This document shows, in pieces, positions 13,667 through 20,686 of a DNA stretch of 20,686 nt. Both the position numbers and the translations under genes were made by a program. This DNA is from Rhodocyclaceae bacterium UBA2271. Lineage in GTDB: Bacteria; Pseudomonadota; Gammaproteobacteria; Burkholderiales; Rhodocyclaceae. The DNA lies in the NCBI GenBank assembly GCA_002347405.1, contig DDXB01000050.1, positions 29,330-50,015 on the forward strand, written 5' to 3'. Under the pieces are notes generated by a model. It was not told where the DNA came from, searched no databases, and saw nothing but the letters and a program-made list of their open reading frames with translations. The stretch's first letter is position 1. The number at the start of each line of letters is the position of its first letter.

Positions 13667-15937
13667 ATGATCCTCGCGCTGTCGATCGTTGCCGGCCTGA
13701 GTGCCATGCTGGTATTCCTGCTTGCCTCGGCAAGTGCCGATGCGACGTTGTTCGCCGAGCATACGACACTGCTGCTCGGCATGAATGCGCTGGCGGCGTT
13801 GATCCTCCTCGGCCTGGTGGTGGCGCAGCTGCGCCGGCTGTGGCGCGAATATCGCGGCGGCGTATTCGGTGCGCGACTCAAGTCACGACTGCTGCTGATG
13901 CTGGCACTGATGGCGGTGGTCCCCGGGGCACTGGTCTACGCCGTGTCGATGCAATTTGCGGTGAAGAGCATCGACTCATGGTTCGACGTGCGCATCGAGG
14001 CGGCACTCGATGGCGGACTCGACCTCGGTCGCGGCGTACTTGAGGCGATGCAGGACGACCTGCTGGCCAAGGGGCGCACCATGGCCTACGACCTCGCCGG
14101 CACGGCCTTGGTCAGCCCCGTGCTGCTCAACCGTCTGCGCGAACAAACGGGGGTGCAGGGCGCCACCCTGCTGACCACCACCGGTCAGCTGGTGGCGAAT
14201 AGCGGCGGCGGCGTGCAGGGTCTGCTGCTGCCCTCGCTGCCCTCGGCGGCCCAGTTGCGGCAGGCGCGCCTCGGCTCCGGCATCACGCGCATCGAGGGCG
14301 ACACGGCCAGCGGTCTGGTTGTGCACGCACTGATCCCCGTAGCAACCTATCGCCTCGGCAGCGATCCGCTGATCCTGCAACTGGAACAGGCCGTACCGAC
14401 ATCCATTACCCAAAGCGCCGCGCTGGTGGAAAGCGCGCGGCGCGACTACCAGGAATTGCAACTGGGGCGTGCCGGCCTGAAGCGTCTGTATACCCTGACG
14501 CTGACCTTTTCGCTGTTGCTGGCCTTGTTTGCCGCCGTGGCCCTCGCATTTTTTCTTGCCGCGCGCCTCGCCAAGCCCCTGCTGATCCTGGCCGAAGGTA
14601 CCCGCGCCGTGGCGGCCGGCGATCTCACGCCGCGCGCGGCACTGGCAACGGACGACGAACTGGGCGTGCTGACGCGCTCTTTCAACACCATGACTGCCCA
14701 ACTCAGCCAGGCGCGTGGCGAACGCGAAGCGGCCCACGCCTATCTCGAAGGTGTATTGACCAACCTGTCGACCGGCGTGCTGGCCTTCGATGGCGACTTC
14801 ATGTTGCGCGCGGCCAACCGCGGGGCCTGTGCAATTCTCGGCGATGATCTGTGCGCGACCGTCGGCCGGCCCCTTGTCGAATGGCCGGACCGCGCCGCTT
14901 TCAAGGCGGCGATTCAGGAGGCCTTTGCCGGAAGCGACGAGTGGCAACGCCAACTGGAAATCGACAGCCCGTCCGGCACTCGCCAGATATTGCTGTTGCG
15001 CGGCTCCACCCTGCCAGCCGCGGCAGGGCGTGTCGTGGTGTTCGATGACATCAGCCCGGTGATTGTCGCTCAGCGGGCGGCCGCCTGGGGTGAAGTGGCG
15101 CAGCGACTGGCCCACGAGATCAAGAACCCGCTCACCCCCATCCAGCTCTCCGCCGAGCGCCTGCAGATCAAGCTGGCCAATAAACTCGACAGCGACAGCG
15201 CCGCCATTCTGGAACGCGCAACACGCACCATCGTCGACCAGGTCGAGTCGATGAAGAACATGGTCAACGACTTTCGCGACTACGCACGCCTGCCGCCGCC
15301 CCTGCCCGCACCGCTGGATTTGAACGCGCTGGTTGCGGAAGTGCTTGAGCTTTATGAAGAGGGTCCCGTAGCCGTGGTGGCAGACCTTGATGCGGCTTTG
15401 CCCCCGGTACTGGCCGATGCCGGCCAGCTACGCCAGGTGCTGCACAACCTGATCAAGAATGCTGGCGAGGCGATGCATGACAAAGTCGGCGCCGGACCGT
15501 CCCAAGCCAACGTCAGCGGATTGCCCCCTCCGGGGGTGGGGGGCAGCGAGCCAGAGTTGCGCGCGTGGGGGGGCAATACAGTCGGCGTTGGCGGGATGAA
15601 ATCCCCCGCAGCAGGCACGGCGCCCGGGCGGCACGTCGACCATGCGGAACAGGCGGTCGTCACGGTGATGACCAAAAGCGGCCGCATGGCAACACTATCG
15701 GTTAGCGATCATGGCCCGGGCTTCCCGCCACAAATTCTGGCGCGCGCCTTCGAACCCTATGTGACGACCAAGTCCAAGGGCACCGGTCTCGGCCTGGCCA
15801 TTGTCCGAAAAATCATCGACGACCACGGCGGCACCATCCGGCTCGCCAACCGGACCAATGAACAAGGGGGCGGCGCCGAAGTAAGCATGCAATTACCCTT
15901 ACATCAGCCTTCCCGGCCGGGCGGCACAGCGGCATAA
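13667..15937 (+). CDS. ntrY: NtrY-like sensor histidine kinase with an in-frame repeat insertion
   Basis: This is a membrane histidine kinase of 756 residues, partner of NtrX. It has two N-terminal helices, a third close by (LLLMLALMAVVPGALVYAV), an extracytoplasmic region (about 105-275), a membrane helix (about 280-305), HAMP, a PAS-like segment (about 365-460), and HisKA and HATPase domains. The phosphoacceptor is His483 in LAHEIKNPLTP. ATP-lid elements are Asn598 in NLIKNAGEAM, Asp681 in DHGPGFP and KGTGLGLAIV. N-box and first G-box are about 83 residues apart, against roughly 26-40 in related kinases; the extra 45-50 residues come from a Gly/Pro-rich insertion near 606-655. The start is uncertain: ATG 13667 lacks N-terminal basic residues, and TTG 13619, preceded by TAAGG, would add MHRGLPPCFAHAFGGR. 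ntrX follows after nine bases. Confidence 0.92.
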   Translation: MILALSIVAGLSAMLVFLLASASADATLFAEHTTLLLGMNALAALILLGLVVAQLRRLWREYRGGVFGARLKSRLLLMLALMAVVPGALVYAVSMQFAVKSIDSWFDVRIEAALDGGLDLGRGVLEAMQDDLLAKGRTMAYDLAGTALVSPVLLNRLREQTGVQGATLLTTTGQLVANSGGGVQGLLLPSLPSAAQLRQARLGSGITRIEGDTASGLVVHALIPVATYRLGSDPLILQLEQAVPTSITQSAALVESARRDYQELQLGRAGLKRLYTLTLTFSLLLALFAAVALAFFLAARLAKPLLILAEGTRAVAAGDLTPRAALATDDELGVLTRSFNTMTAQLSQARGEREAAHAYLEGVLTNLSTGVLAFDGDFMLRAANRGACAILGDDLCATVGRPLVEWPDRAAFKAAIQEAFAGSDEWQRQLEIDSPSGTRQILLLRGSTLPAAAGRVVVFDDISPVIVAQRAAAWGEVAQRLAHEIKNPLTPIQLSAERLQIKLANKLDSDSAAILERATRTIVDQVESMKNMVNDFRDYARLPPPLPAPLDLNALVAEVLELYEEGPVAVVADLDAALPPVLADAGQLRQVLHNLIKNAGEAMHDKVGAGPSQANVSGLPPPGVGGSEPELRAWGGNTVGVGGMKSPAAGTAPGRHVDHAEQAVVTVMTKSGRMATLSVSDHGPGFPPQILARAFEPYVTTKSKGTGLGLAIVRKIIDDHGGTIRLANRTNEQGGGAEVSMQLPLHQPSRPGGTAA
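15506..15592. repeat. 87-bp inverted-repeat element inside ntrY
   Basis: The ends are imperfect inverted repeats: GCCAACG at 15506-15512 against CGTTGGC at 15586-15592, continuing to a perfect 9-bp match ATTGCCCCC (15520-15528) against GGGGGCAAT (15569-15577). The span is 29 codons, so the kinase frame is kept. A relative of the dispersed core precedes it (GTCGGCGCCGG from 15485, read KVGAG), and GGGAT-GAA-ATCCC (15593-15605) follows. The encoded peptide is rich in Gly, Pro and Val and has low complexity. Confidence 0.75.
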
Positions 15938-15946
15938 TCACGTTCC

Positions 15947-17203
15947 ATGTCACAAATCCTGGTCATTGACGACGAAGTCGGCATCCGCGAACTCCTTTCG
16001 GAGATTCTCACCGACGAGGGTCACGATGTCGTCACGGCGGAAGATGCCGCAACGGCGCGTATCAGGCGTGATGCCGCCCGACCCGATCTGGTGTTGCTCG
16101 ATATCTGGATGCCTGACACCGACGGCGTCACCCTGCTCAAGGAGTGGGCAGCGGCCGGTCAGCTGACCATGCCGGTGGTGATGATGTCGGGTCACGCCAC
16201 CATCGACACCGCAGTGGAAGCTACCCGCATCGGCGCCGTCGGCTTCCTCGAGAAACCCATCGGCATGCAGAAGCTGCTGGCCAGCGTCAAGCAGGCGCTC
16301 GACCGTGCCCCGCGCCGCAGCAGCGTGCTTTCGCTGGCTGCCTTTCCGCGCTCGGCGGCACTCAAGGATTTACGGCGGCGCCTCGAGCAGGTGGCCGGCA
16401 AGAGCCGTTCGGTACTGCTGCGGGCGCCAGCCGGATCGATCACCGAACTGGCGGCGCGCACCCTGCAACCGCCCGGCAAGGCATGGATCGACCTGGGGCA
16501 TGACTCGAATCCGTTGACCCTCGACCTCATGATGCAGTCGGCTGGTGGTGTGCTCTATTGCGGCGAACTGTCGCGACTGACGCGCCTGCAACAAAAAAAC
16601 CTGGCCTTTGCCATGGAGCGTCTGGAAAAGCACAACCTGCGGCTGGTGGCTGCCACCGTCCTGGATGCCGCACAGCTTGCCGCCCTGGACTGGGAAGATG
16701 GCCTGCTGAAAGCCTTGTTCGACGTCAGCATCGGTTTGCCCTCTCTGGCCGAGCTGAAGGATGACGTGCCCGATCTGGCCGCCCACATCCTCACCCAGCT
16801 GGTCGAAGCCGGTGATGCACCCAACCGGCGCCTGTCGGTGGCAGCGCAGAATGCCCTGCGCCTGCATCCGTGGCCGGAAGGCTACGAACAATTGCGCAGC
16901 ACGGTCAAGTCACTGGCCCTGGCGGCGCTTGAAGAGGAAATCGGCGCCGACGATGTGCAGCATCTGCTGACGCCCGGCGCGGCGGCGCTGCCCGAAGTAC
17001 CTCCCGGCGTCATACCGGAAATGCTGGCGCTGCCGCTGCGCGAGGCACGCGAAATGTTCGAGCGTCTCTACTTCGAATATCACCTCAGGATTGAAGGCGG
17101 CAGCATGACGCGCCTCGCCGAAAAGACCGGGCTGGAGCGCACCCACCTGTATCGCAAGCTCAAGGATCTTGGCCTGCGCAACTCCCCGGTCGAGAAACCA
17201 TGA
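15947..17203 (+). CDS. ntrX: NtrX-like response regulator with degenerate AAA+ region
   Basis: This 418-residue protein has an N-terminal receiver domain (about 1-120) with acidic pocket DDE (8-10), phosphoacceptor Asp52 in LLDIWMPD, MMSGHA and the Lys of LEKPI. The C-terminus is a Fis-type helix-turn-helix (about 380-412, MTRLAEKTGLERTHLYRKL). The middle aligns in position with a sigma54 AAA+ domain, but Walker A is replaced by LLRAPAGSITELAA and no GAFTGA loop is seen. The protein is therefore unlikely to activate sigma54 polymerase and more likely acts as a DNA-binding regulator controlled by phosphorylation from NtrY. I recall similar degenerate forms in other betaproteobacteria. Its stop overlaps the trkA start in ATGA, linking it to potassium uptake genes. 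Confidence 0.92.
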   Translation: MSQILVIDDEVGIRELLSEILTDEGHDVVTAEDAATARIRRDAARPDLVLLDIWMPDTDGVTLLKEWAAAGQLTMPVVMMSGHATIDTAVEATRIGAVGFLEKPIGMQKLLASVKQALDRAPRRSSVLSLAAFPRSAALKDLRRRLEQVAGKSRSVLLRAPAGSITELAARTLQPPGKAWIDLGHDSNPLTLDLMMQSAGGVLYCGELSRLTRLQQKNLAFAMERLEKHNLRLVAATVLDAAQLAALDWEDGLLKALFDVSIGLPSLAELKDDVPDLAAHILTQLVEAGDAPNRRLSVAAQNALRLHPWPEGYEQLRSTVKSLALAALEEEIGADDVQHLLTPGAAALPEVPPGVIPEMLALPLREAREMFERLYFEYHLRIEGGSMTRLAEKTGLERTHLYRKLKDLGLRNSPVEKP

Positions 17204-18627
17204 GAATCGTCATTCTGGGCGCCGGACAGGTCGGCGCATCGGTGGCCGAGGCGCTGTCTTCCGAGGCCAATGACATCACCGTCGTCGACCAGAACCGCGC
17301 GGCGCTCGCCGAGCTGGCCGACCGGCTCGACGTGCGTACGGTGGCCGGCAATGCCGCCTACCCTGCCGTGCTGCGTGAGGCCGGCATCGAGGACACCGAC
17401 ATGCTGGTGGCGGTGACGCAGTCCGACCAGACCAACCTGGTCGCCTGCAAGATCAGCCGCACCATGTTTCACGTGCCGACCCGCATCGCCCGCCTGCGCT
17501 CCCATGATCTCTTCGATCCGGTACTCCTGGCGGATGAAAATTTCGCCGTCGATTACGCCATCTGCCCCGAACAGGACATCACCGATTACATCGGCAAGCT
17601 GATCGAATTTCCCGAGGCGCTGCAGGTGCTCGAATTCGCTGGCGGCGCCGTGACACTGATCGGCGTGCGCGCCTATCCGGGCGGCCTGCTGGTCGGCAAA
17701 CCCATTCGTTCCATGCGCGACCACCTGCCGGCCGGCGTCGATGCCCGCATTGCCGCCATCTTCCGCGAGCACCAGCCGATCGAGCCCGACGGCGACACCG
17801 TCGTGGAACCCGGCGACGAGGTCTTTGTGGTCGCCGACAGCAAACATATTCGCCATGTCCTGAAAGAGCTGCGCCGCTCGCTCGAACCCGTCAAGCGGGT
17901 GATGATCGCCGGCGGCGGCAATATCGGCCTGCGGGTCGCGGCGATGCTGGAGAAAAATTACCAGGTCAAACTGATCGAGCTCGACCGGCAGCGTGCCGAA
18001 ATCATTGCCAACAGTCTCGGCGATACGCTGGTGCTCGCCGGCGAGGCCACCGACGAAAATCTGCTGGCGCAGGAAAATATCGATGAAACGGATATGTTCC
18101 TCGCCCTGACCAACGACGACGAAGACAACATCATGGCCGCCTCGCTGGCCAAACGGCTGGGCTGCAAGCGCGTGCTGGCCCTGATCAACCGCCGCGCCTA
18201 CGCCGACATGGTGCAGGGCGGTCCGATCGACATCGGCTTGAGCCCGGCGCAGGTGTCGATCGGCGCCCTGCTCACCCATGTGCGGCGCGGCGACGTCGCG
18301 CGCGTGCATAGCCTGCGGCGCGGCGCGGCCGAGGCCCTCGAACTGATCGCCCACGGCGACAAGCAGACCTCCAAGGTCGTCGGCCGGCGCATCGACGAGC
18401 TGCCGCTCATCAAGGGGGCGCACATCGGCGCCATCGTCAGGTGCACCCATGACTCCGAGATCATTTACAAGGACGGGCTGCCCTCCAGGGAACACCTCGA
18501 CCGCGTCATCATCCCCCACCACGACACGGTGATCGAGAGCGACGACCACGTCATCGTTTTCTGCACGCGCAAGCGTGAAGTCGCCCAGGTCGAAAAGCTG
18601 TTTCAGGTCGGCTTTCACTTCCTGTAA
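17200..18627 (+). CDS. trkA: Trk potassium uptake regulatory subunit TrkA
   Basis: TrkA is the cytosolic NAD(H)- and nucleotide-binding gating subunit that associates with TrkH channels. The 475-residue protein has the double architecture expected: RCK_N1 with MRIVILGAGQVGASVAEAL and VVDQN (1-130), RCK_C1 (about 140-220), RCK_N2 with VMIAGGGNIGLRVAAML (about 232-350) and RCK_C2 (about 370-470). Both glycine-rich nucleotide loops are intact and acidic residues end both second strands (VVDQN; LIELDR). ATG at 17200 overlaps the ntrX stop by four bases. trkH follows after five bases. Confidence 0.97.
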   Translation: MRIVILGAGQVGASVAEALSSEANDITVVDQNRAALAELADRLDVRTVAGNAAYPAVLREAGIEDTDMLVAVTQSDQTNLVACKISRTMFHVPTRIARLRSHDLFDPVLLADENFAVDYAICPEQDITDYIGKLIEFPEALQVLEFAGGAVTLIGVRAYPGGLLVGKPIRSMRDHLPAGVDARIAAIFREHQPIEPDGDTVVEPGDEVFVVADSKHIRHVLKELRRSLEPVKRVMIAGGGNIGLRVAAMLEKNYQVKLIELDRQRAEIIANSLGDTLVLAGEATDENLLAQENIDETDMFLALTNDDEDNIMAASLAKRLGCKRVLALINRRAYADMVQGGPIDIGLSPAQVSIGALLTHVRRGDVARVHSLRRGAAEALELIAHGDKQTSKVVGRRIDELPLIKGAHIGAIVRCTHDSEIIYKDGLPSREHLDRVIIPHHDTVIESDDHVIVFCTRKREVAQVEKLFQVGFHFL

Positions 18628-18632
18628 CCACC

Positions 18633-20087
18633 ATGCACCGGTTTTATCCGTTGCTCCGTGTCTTTGGGGCGCTGCTGATCGGTTTTTCATTTTGCCTGGC
18701 CGTTCCCATGGGCCTGTCCTGGGTGGTCGGCGATGGCGCGCATGCGGCCTTCGACAAGGCCTTCAGCGCCGCCCTGCTGTGCGGACTGGCGCTCTATCTC
18801 GGGCTATACCGCGAAAACCGTGAAATGAAGGTCCGCGACGGCTTTTTACTCGTCGTACTGGTGTGGACGGTGCTGCCATTCTTCGCCTGCCTGCCCTTGT
18901 ACCTGCATCTCGACATCTCCTTCACGGATGCCTATTTCGAGGCGACCTCGGGGCTCACCGCCACCGGTTCCACGGTGCTCAGCGGCATTGACCAACTCCC
19001 CCTGTCGCTCAATTTCTGGCGCACCTTCATGCACTGGATCGGCGGCATGGGCGTCGTCGTGCTGGCGGTGGCGATCCTGCCGCTGCTGGGCATCGGCGGT
19101 CGGCAGCTGTTCAAAACCGAAGTGCCCGGGCCGATGAAGGAGGCCAGCCTGACGCCGCGCATCGCCGAAACCGCCAAGGGATTATGGCGCGTCTATCTCA
19201 TCCTCACTGTCGCCTGCGGCGTGACCCTGTGGTTGCTCGGCATGGAGCCGTGGGACGCGGTGATGCACGCCTTTTCCACGCTTGGGCTGGGCGGCTTTTC
19301 CACCAAGGACGCCAGCCTCGGCCATTTCGCCAGCCTGCAGATCGAAATGGCCGTGATTTTCTTTGCGCTGCTCTCCGGCCTCAACTACGCCACGCACTTC
19401 ATGGCGCTCAACGGGCGCTCGATCAAACCCTATCTGCGCGACCCCGAGGCGCCCTATTTTTTCGGCGTGCTGGGGCTCTCCGTTCTGGCACTGACGCTCT
19501 ATCTGCTGGCGCTGGGCGTCTTCCCGGATTTCGGCGAGGCGCTGCGCTATGTCGCCTTTCACTCGATCTCGCTGGCGACCTCGCTTGGCCTGTCGACCAC
19601 CGACTACGGCCAATGGCCGTTCTTCGCCCAGATCTGGATGCTGTTCCTGGGCAGCTTCATCGCCTGTTCCGGCTCGACCGGCGGCGGCCTCAAGATGATC
19701 CGCGCAATGATTCTCTACAAGCAGGTCTATCGCGAACTGATCTGCGCCATGCATCCCAGCATCGTCCGGCCGGTGCGCATCCGTGGCAGCGTGATACCGC
19801 AACATGTGCTCTCGGGCGTGATGGCTTTCGGCTTCATCTACATGGTCAGCATCGTCTCGCTGACCCTGTTGATGTCATTCACCGGCCTGGACATCGTCAC
19901 GGCATTTTCCGCGGTCGTCGCCACGCTGAACAACACCGGCCCCGGCCTCAATCTCGTCGGCCCGGGGACGACTTTCGCAATCCTCACTGACTTCCAGACC
20001 TGGATCTGCACCTTCGCCATGATTCTCGGCCGACTGGAAATCTTCACCTTGCTGGTCGTGCTGACGCCTGCTTTCTGGCGCAAATGA
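18633..20087 (+). CDS. trkH: Trk potassium uptake transmembrane subunit TrkH (first copy)
   Basis: TrkH is a potassium-translocating inner-membrane protein with four repeated membrane-pore-membrane units. The 484-residue protein has the pore-loop glycines visible in EATSGLTATGST (about 105-116), HAFSTLGLGGFST, SLATSLGLSTTDYG and ATLNNTGPGLN. The intramembrane gating segment is CSGSTGGGLKMIR. First-loop residues TATGST differ slightly from the TTTGAT of the neighbouring copy. ATG at 18633 begins five bases after trkA, consistent with one operon. The stop overlaps a second trkH start. All family parts are present, so it should be functional. Confidence 0.96.
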   Translation: MHRFYPLLRVFGALLIGFSFCLAVPMGLSWVVGDGAHAAFDKAFSAALLCGLALYLGLYRENREMKVRDGFLLVVLVWTVLPFFACLPLYLHLDISFTDAYFEATSGLTATGSTVLSGIDQLPLSLNFWRTFMHWIGGMGVVVLAVAILPLLGIGGRQLFKTEVPGPMKEASLTPRIAETAKGLWRVYLILTVACGVTLWLLGMEPWDAVMHAFSTLGLGGFSTKDASLGHFASLQIEMAVIFFALLSGLNYATHFMALNGRSIKPYLRDPEAPYFFGVLGLSVLALTLYLLALGVFPDFGEALRYVAFHSISLATSLGLSTTDYGQWPFFAQIWMLFLGSFIACSGSTGGGLKMIRAMILYKQVYRELICAMHPSIVRPVRIRGSVIPQHVLSGVMAFGFIYMVSIVSLTLLMSFTGLDIVTAFSAVVATLNNTGPGLNLVGPGTTFAILTDFQTWICTFAMILGRLEIFTLLVVLTPAFWRK

Positions 20088-20686
20088 GCCCGCCCGCCGC
20101 CGTGATGCGGTTCTACCCGCTGCTGCGCGTCTTCGGCGTCTTGTTGATGGGCTTCGCGCTCACCCTGCTGGTGCCGCTGCTGTTTTCCTGGTGGTGGCGG
20201 GATGGCGCCACCACGGCCTACGATGAAGCCTTTCTGTTGACCCTTGGTGCCGGATTCATCCTGTGGTGGGTGGCCCGCCATGAAAAACGCGAGCTCAAGG
20301 TGCGCGACGGCTTCCTCATGGTGGTGATGGTGTGGACCCTGCTGCCCGCATTCGCCTGCCTGCCGCTGATCCTGCATCTGAATATCTCCTTCACCGACGC
20401 CTACTTCGAGGCCGTCTCCGGGCTGACCACCACCGGGGCGACGGTGCTCGCCAACATCGACACGCTGCCACCGTCGATCAACCTCTGGCGTGGCATGATG
20501 GTCTGGTTGGGCGGCATGGGCCTGATCGTGCTGGCCGTGGCGATCCTGCCGCTCTTGGGCGTCGGCGGCCGGCAGATGTTCAAGGCCGAGACGCCGGGAC
20601 CGATGAAGGATACCCAGCTCACGCCGCGCATGACCCAGACCGCCAAGGGGCTGTGGGTGGTGTATGCCGCGATCACGCTGGCCTGC
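20084..20686 (+). CDS. trkH: Second TrkH potassium transporter subunit (3' end beyond window)
   Basis: The first 201 codons of a paralogue of the preceding gene are visible. MRFYPLLRVFGVLLMGF, KVRDGFLMVVMVWTLLP, FTDAYFEAVSGLTTTGATVL, GGMGLIVLAVAILPLLGVGG and PGPMKDTQLTPRM line up with the first TrkH segment by segment. The first selectivity loop is the canonical TTTGAT. ATG at 20084 overlaps the previous stop in ATGA and reads MSPPAAVMRFYPLL; ATG at 20105 matches the start of the first copy and is the alternative. The rest of the pore units are outside the window, so completeness cannot be judged. Confidence 0.93.
   Translation, partial: MSPPAAVMRFYPLLRVFGVLLMGFALTLLVPLLFSWWWRDGATTAYDEAFLLTLGAGFILWWVARHEKRELKVRDGFLMVVMVWTLLPAFACLPLILHLNISFTDAYFEAVSGLTTTGATVLANIDTLPPSINLWRGMMVWLGGMGLIVLAVAILPLLGVGGRQMFKAETPGPMKDTQLTPRMTQTAKGLWVVYAAITLAC

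Noticed and set aside
17080..18690. A 536-codon open frame on the minus strand opposite trkA
   Set aside because: It mirrors the trkA codon pattern and runs over three genes; no domain is recognised.

Overview
The window looks like chromosomal DNA of a GC-rich betaproteobacterium, most likely of the Rhodocyclales type. This rests on gene order and protein character: a LysM protein-dprA-topB block runs divergently from def-fmt-rsmB-DUF4390-ntrY-ntrX-trkA-trkH, an arrangement I know from that group. No rRNA, tRNA, CRISPR array, prophage or complete insertion sequence is visible.

Layout. On the minus strand at 29-1539, uppP (undecaprenyl-diphosphate phosphatase) is translationally coupled to a YqiA-like alpha/beta-hydrolase. 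On the plus strand at 1575-4821 lie a DUF3391/HD-GYP c-di-GMP phosphodiesterase and a membrane chemoreceptor that carries a PhnD-like solute-binding domain at its C-terminus. On the minus strand at 4818-9801 (transcribed right to left) are a LysM protein, dprA and topB. On the plus strand at 9876-20686 are def, fmt, rsmB, a DUF4390 exported protein, the NtrY/NtrX two-component pair, trkA, trkH and the first 201 codons of a second trkH cut by the window edge.

Functional themes. The genes cover cell-wall lipid recycling, second-messenger and chemotaxis signalling, DNA processing (DprA, topoisomerase III), protein and rRNA maturation (Def, Fmt, RsmB), NtrYX signalling and potassium uptake (TrkA with two TrkH subunits). 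Several junctions overlap by four bases (uppP/yqiA TTGA, ntrX/trkA ATGA, trkH/trkH ATGA, and convergent stops CTAG between the chemoreceptor and topB), so the DNA is compact.

The most unusual signal is a collection of small repeats placed in and around these genes. A hairpin element of at least 68 bp occurs twice in inverted orientation (1-68 and 11407-11474, four transitions apart) and each copy supplies the 3' end of a gene. A short sequence with core CGCCAGCGCCGACTTT lies inside four genes and has expanded into a 42-bp in-frame tandem array in the hydrolase gene. An 87-bp inverted-repeat element is embedded in frame in the NtrY kinase domain. A 69-bp double-hairpin element sits between fmt and rsmB, and further hairpins lie between dprA and topB, between def and fmt, and before ntrY. 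Two protein-level oddities stand out: the chemoreceptor with a predicted cytoplasmic PhnD-like domain, and an NtrX whose AAA+ region has lost the Walker A and GAFTGA motifs.
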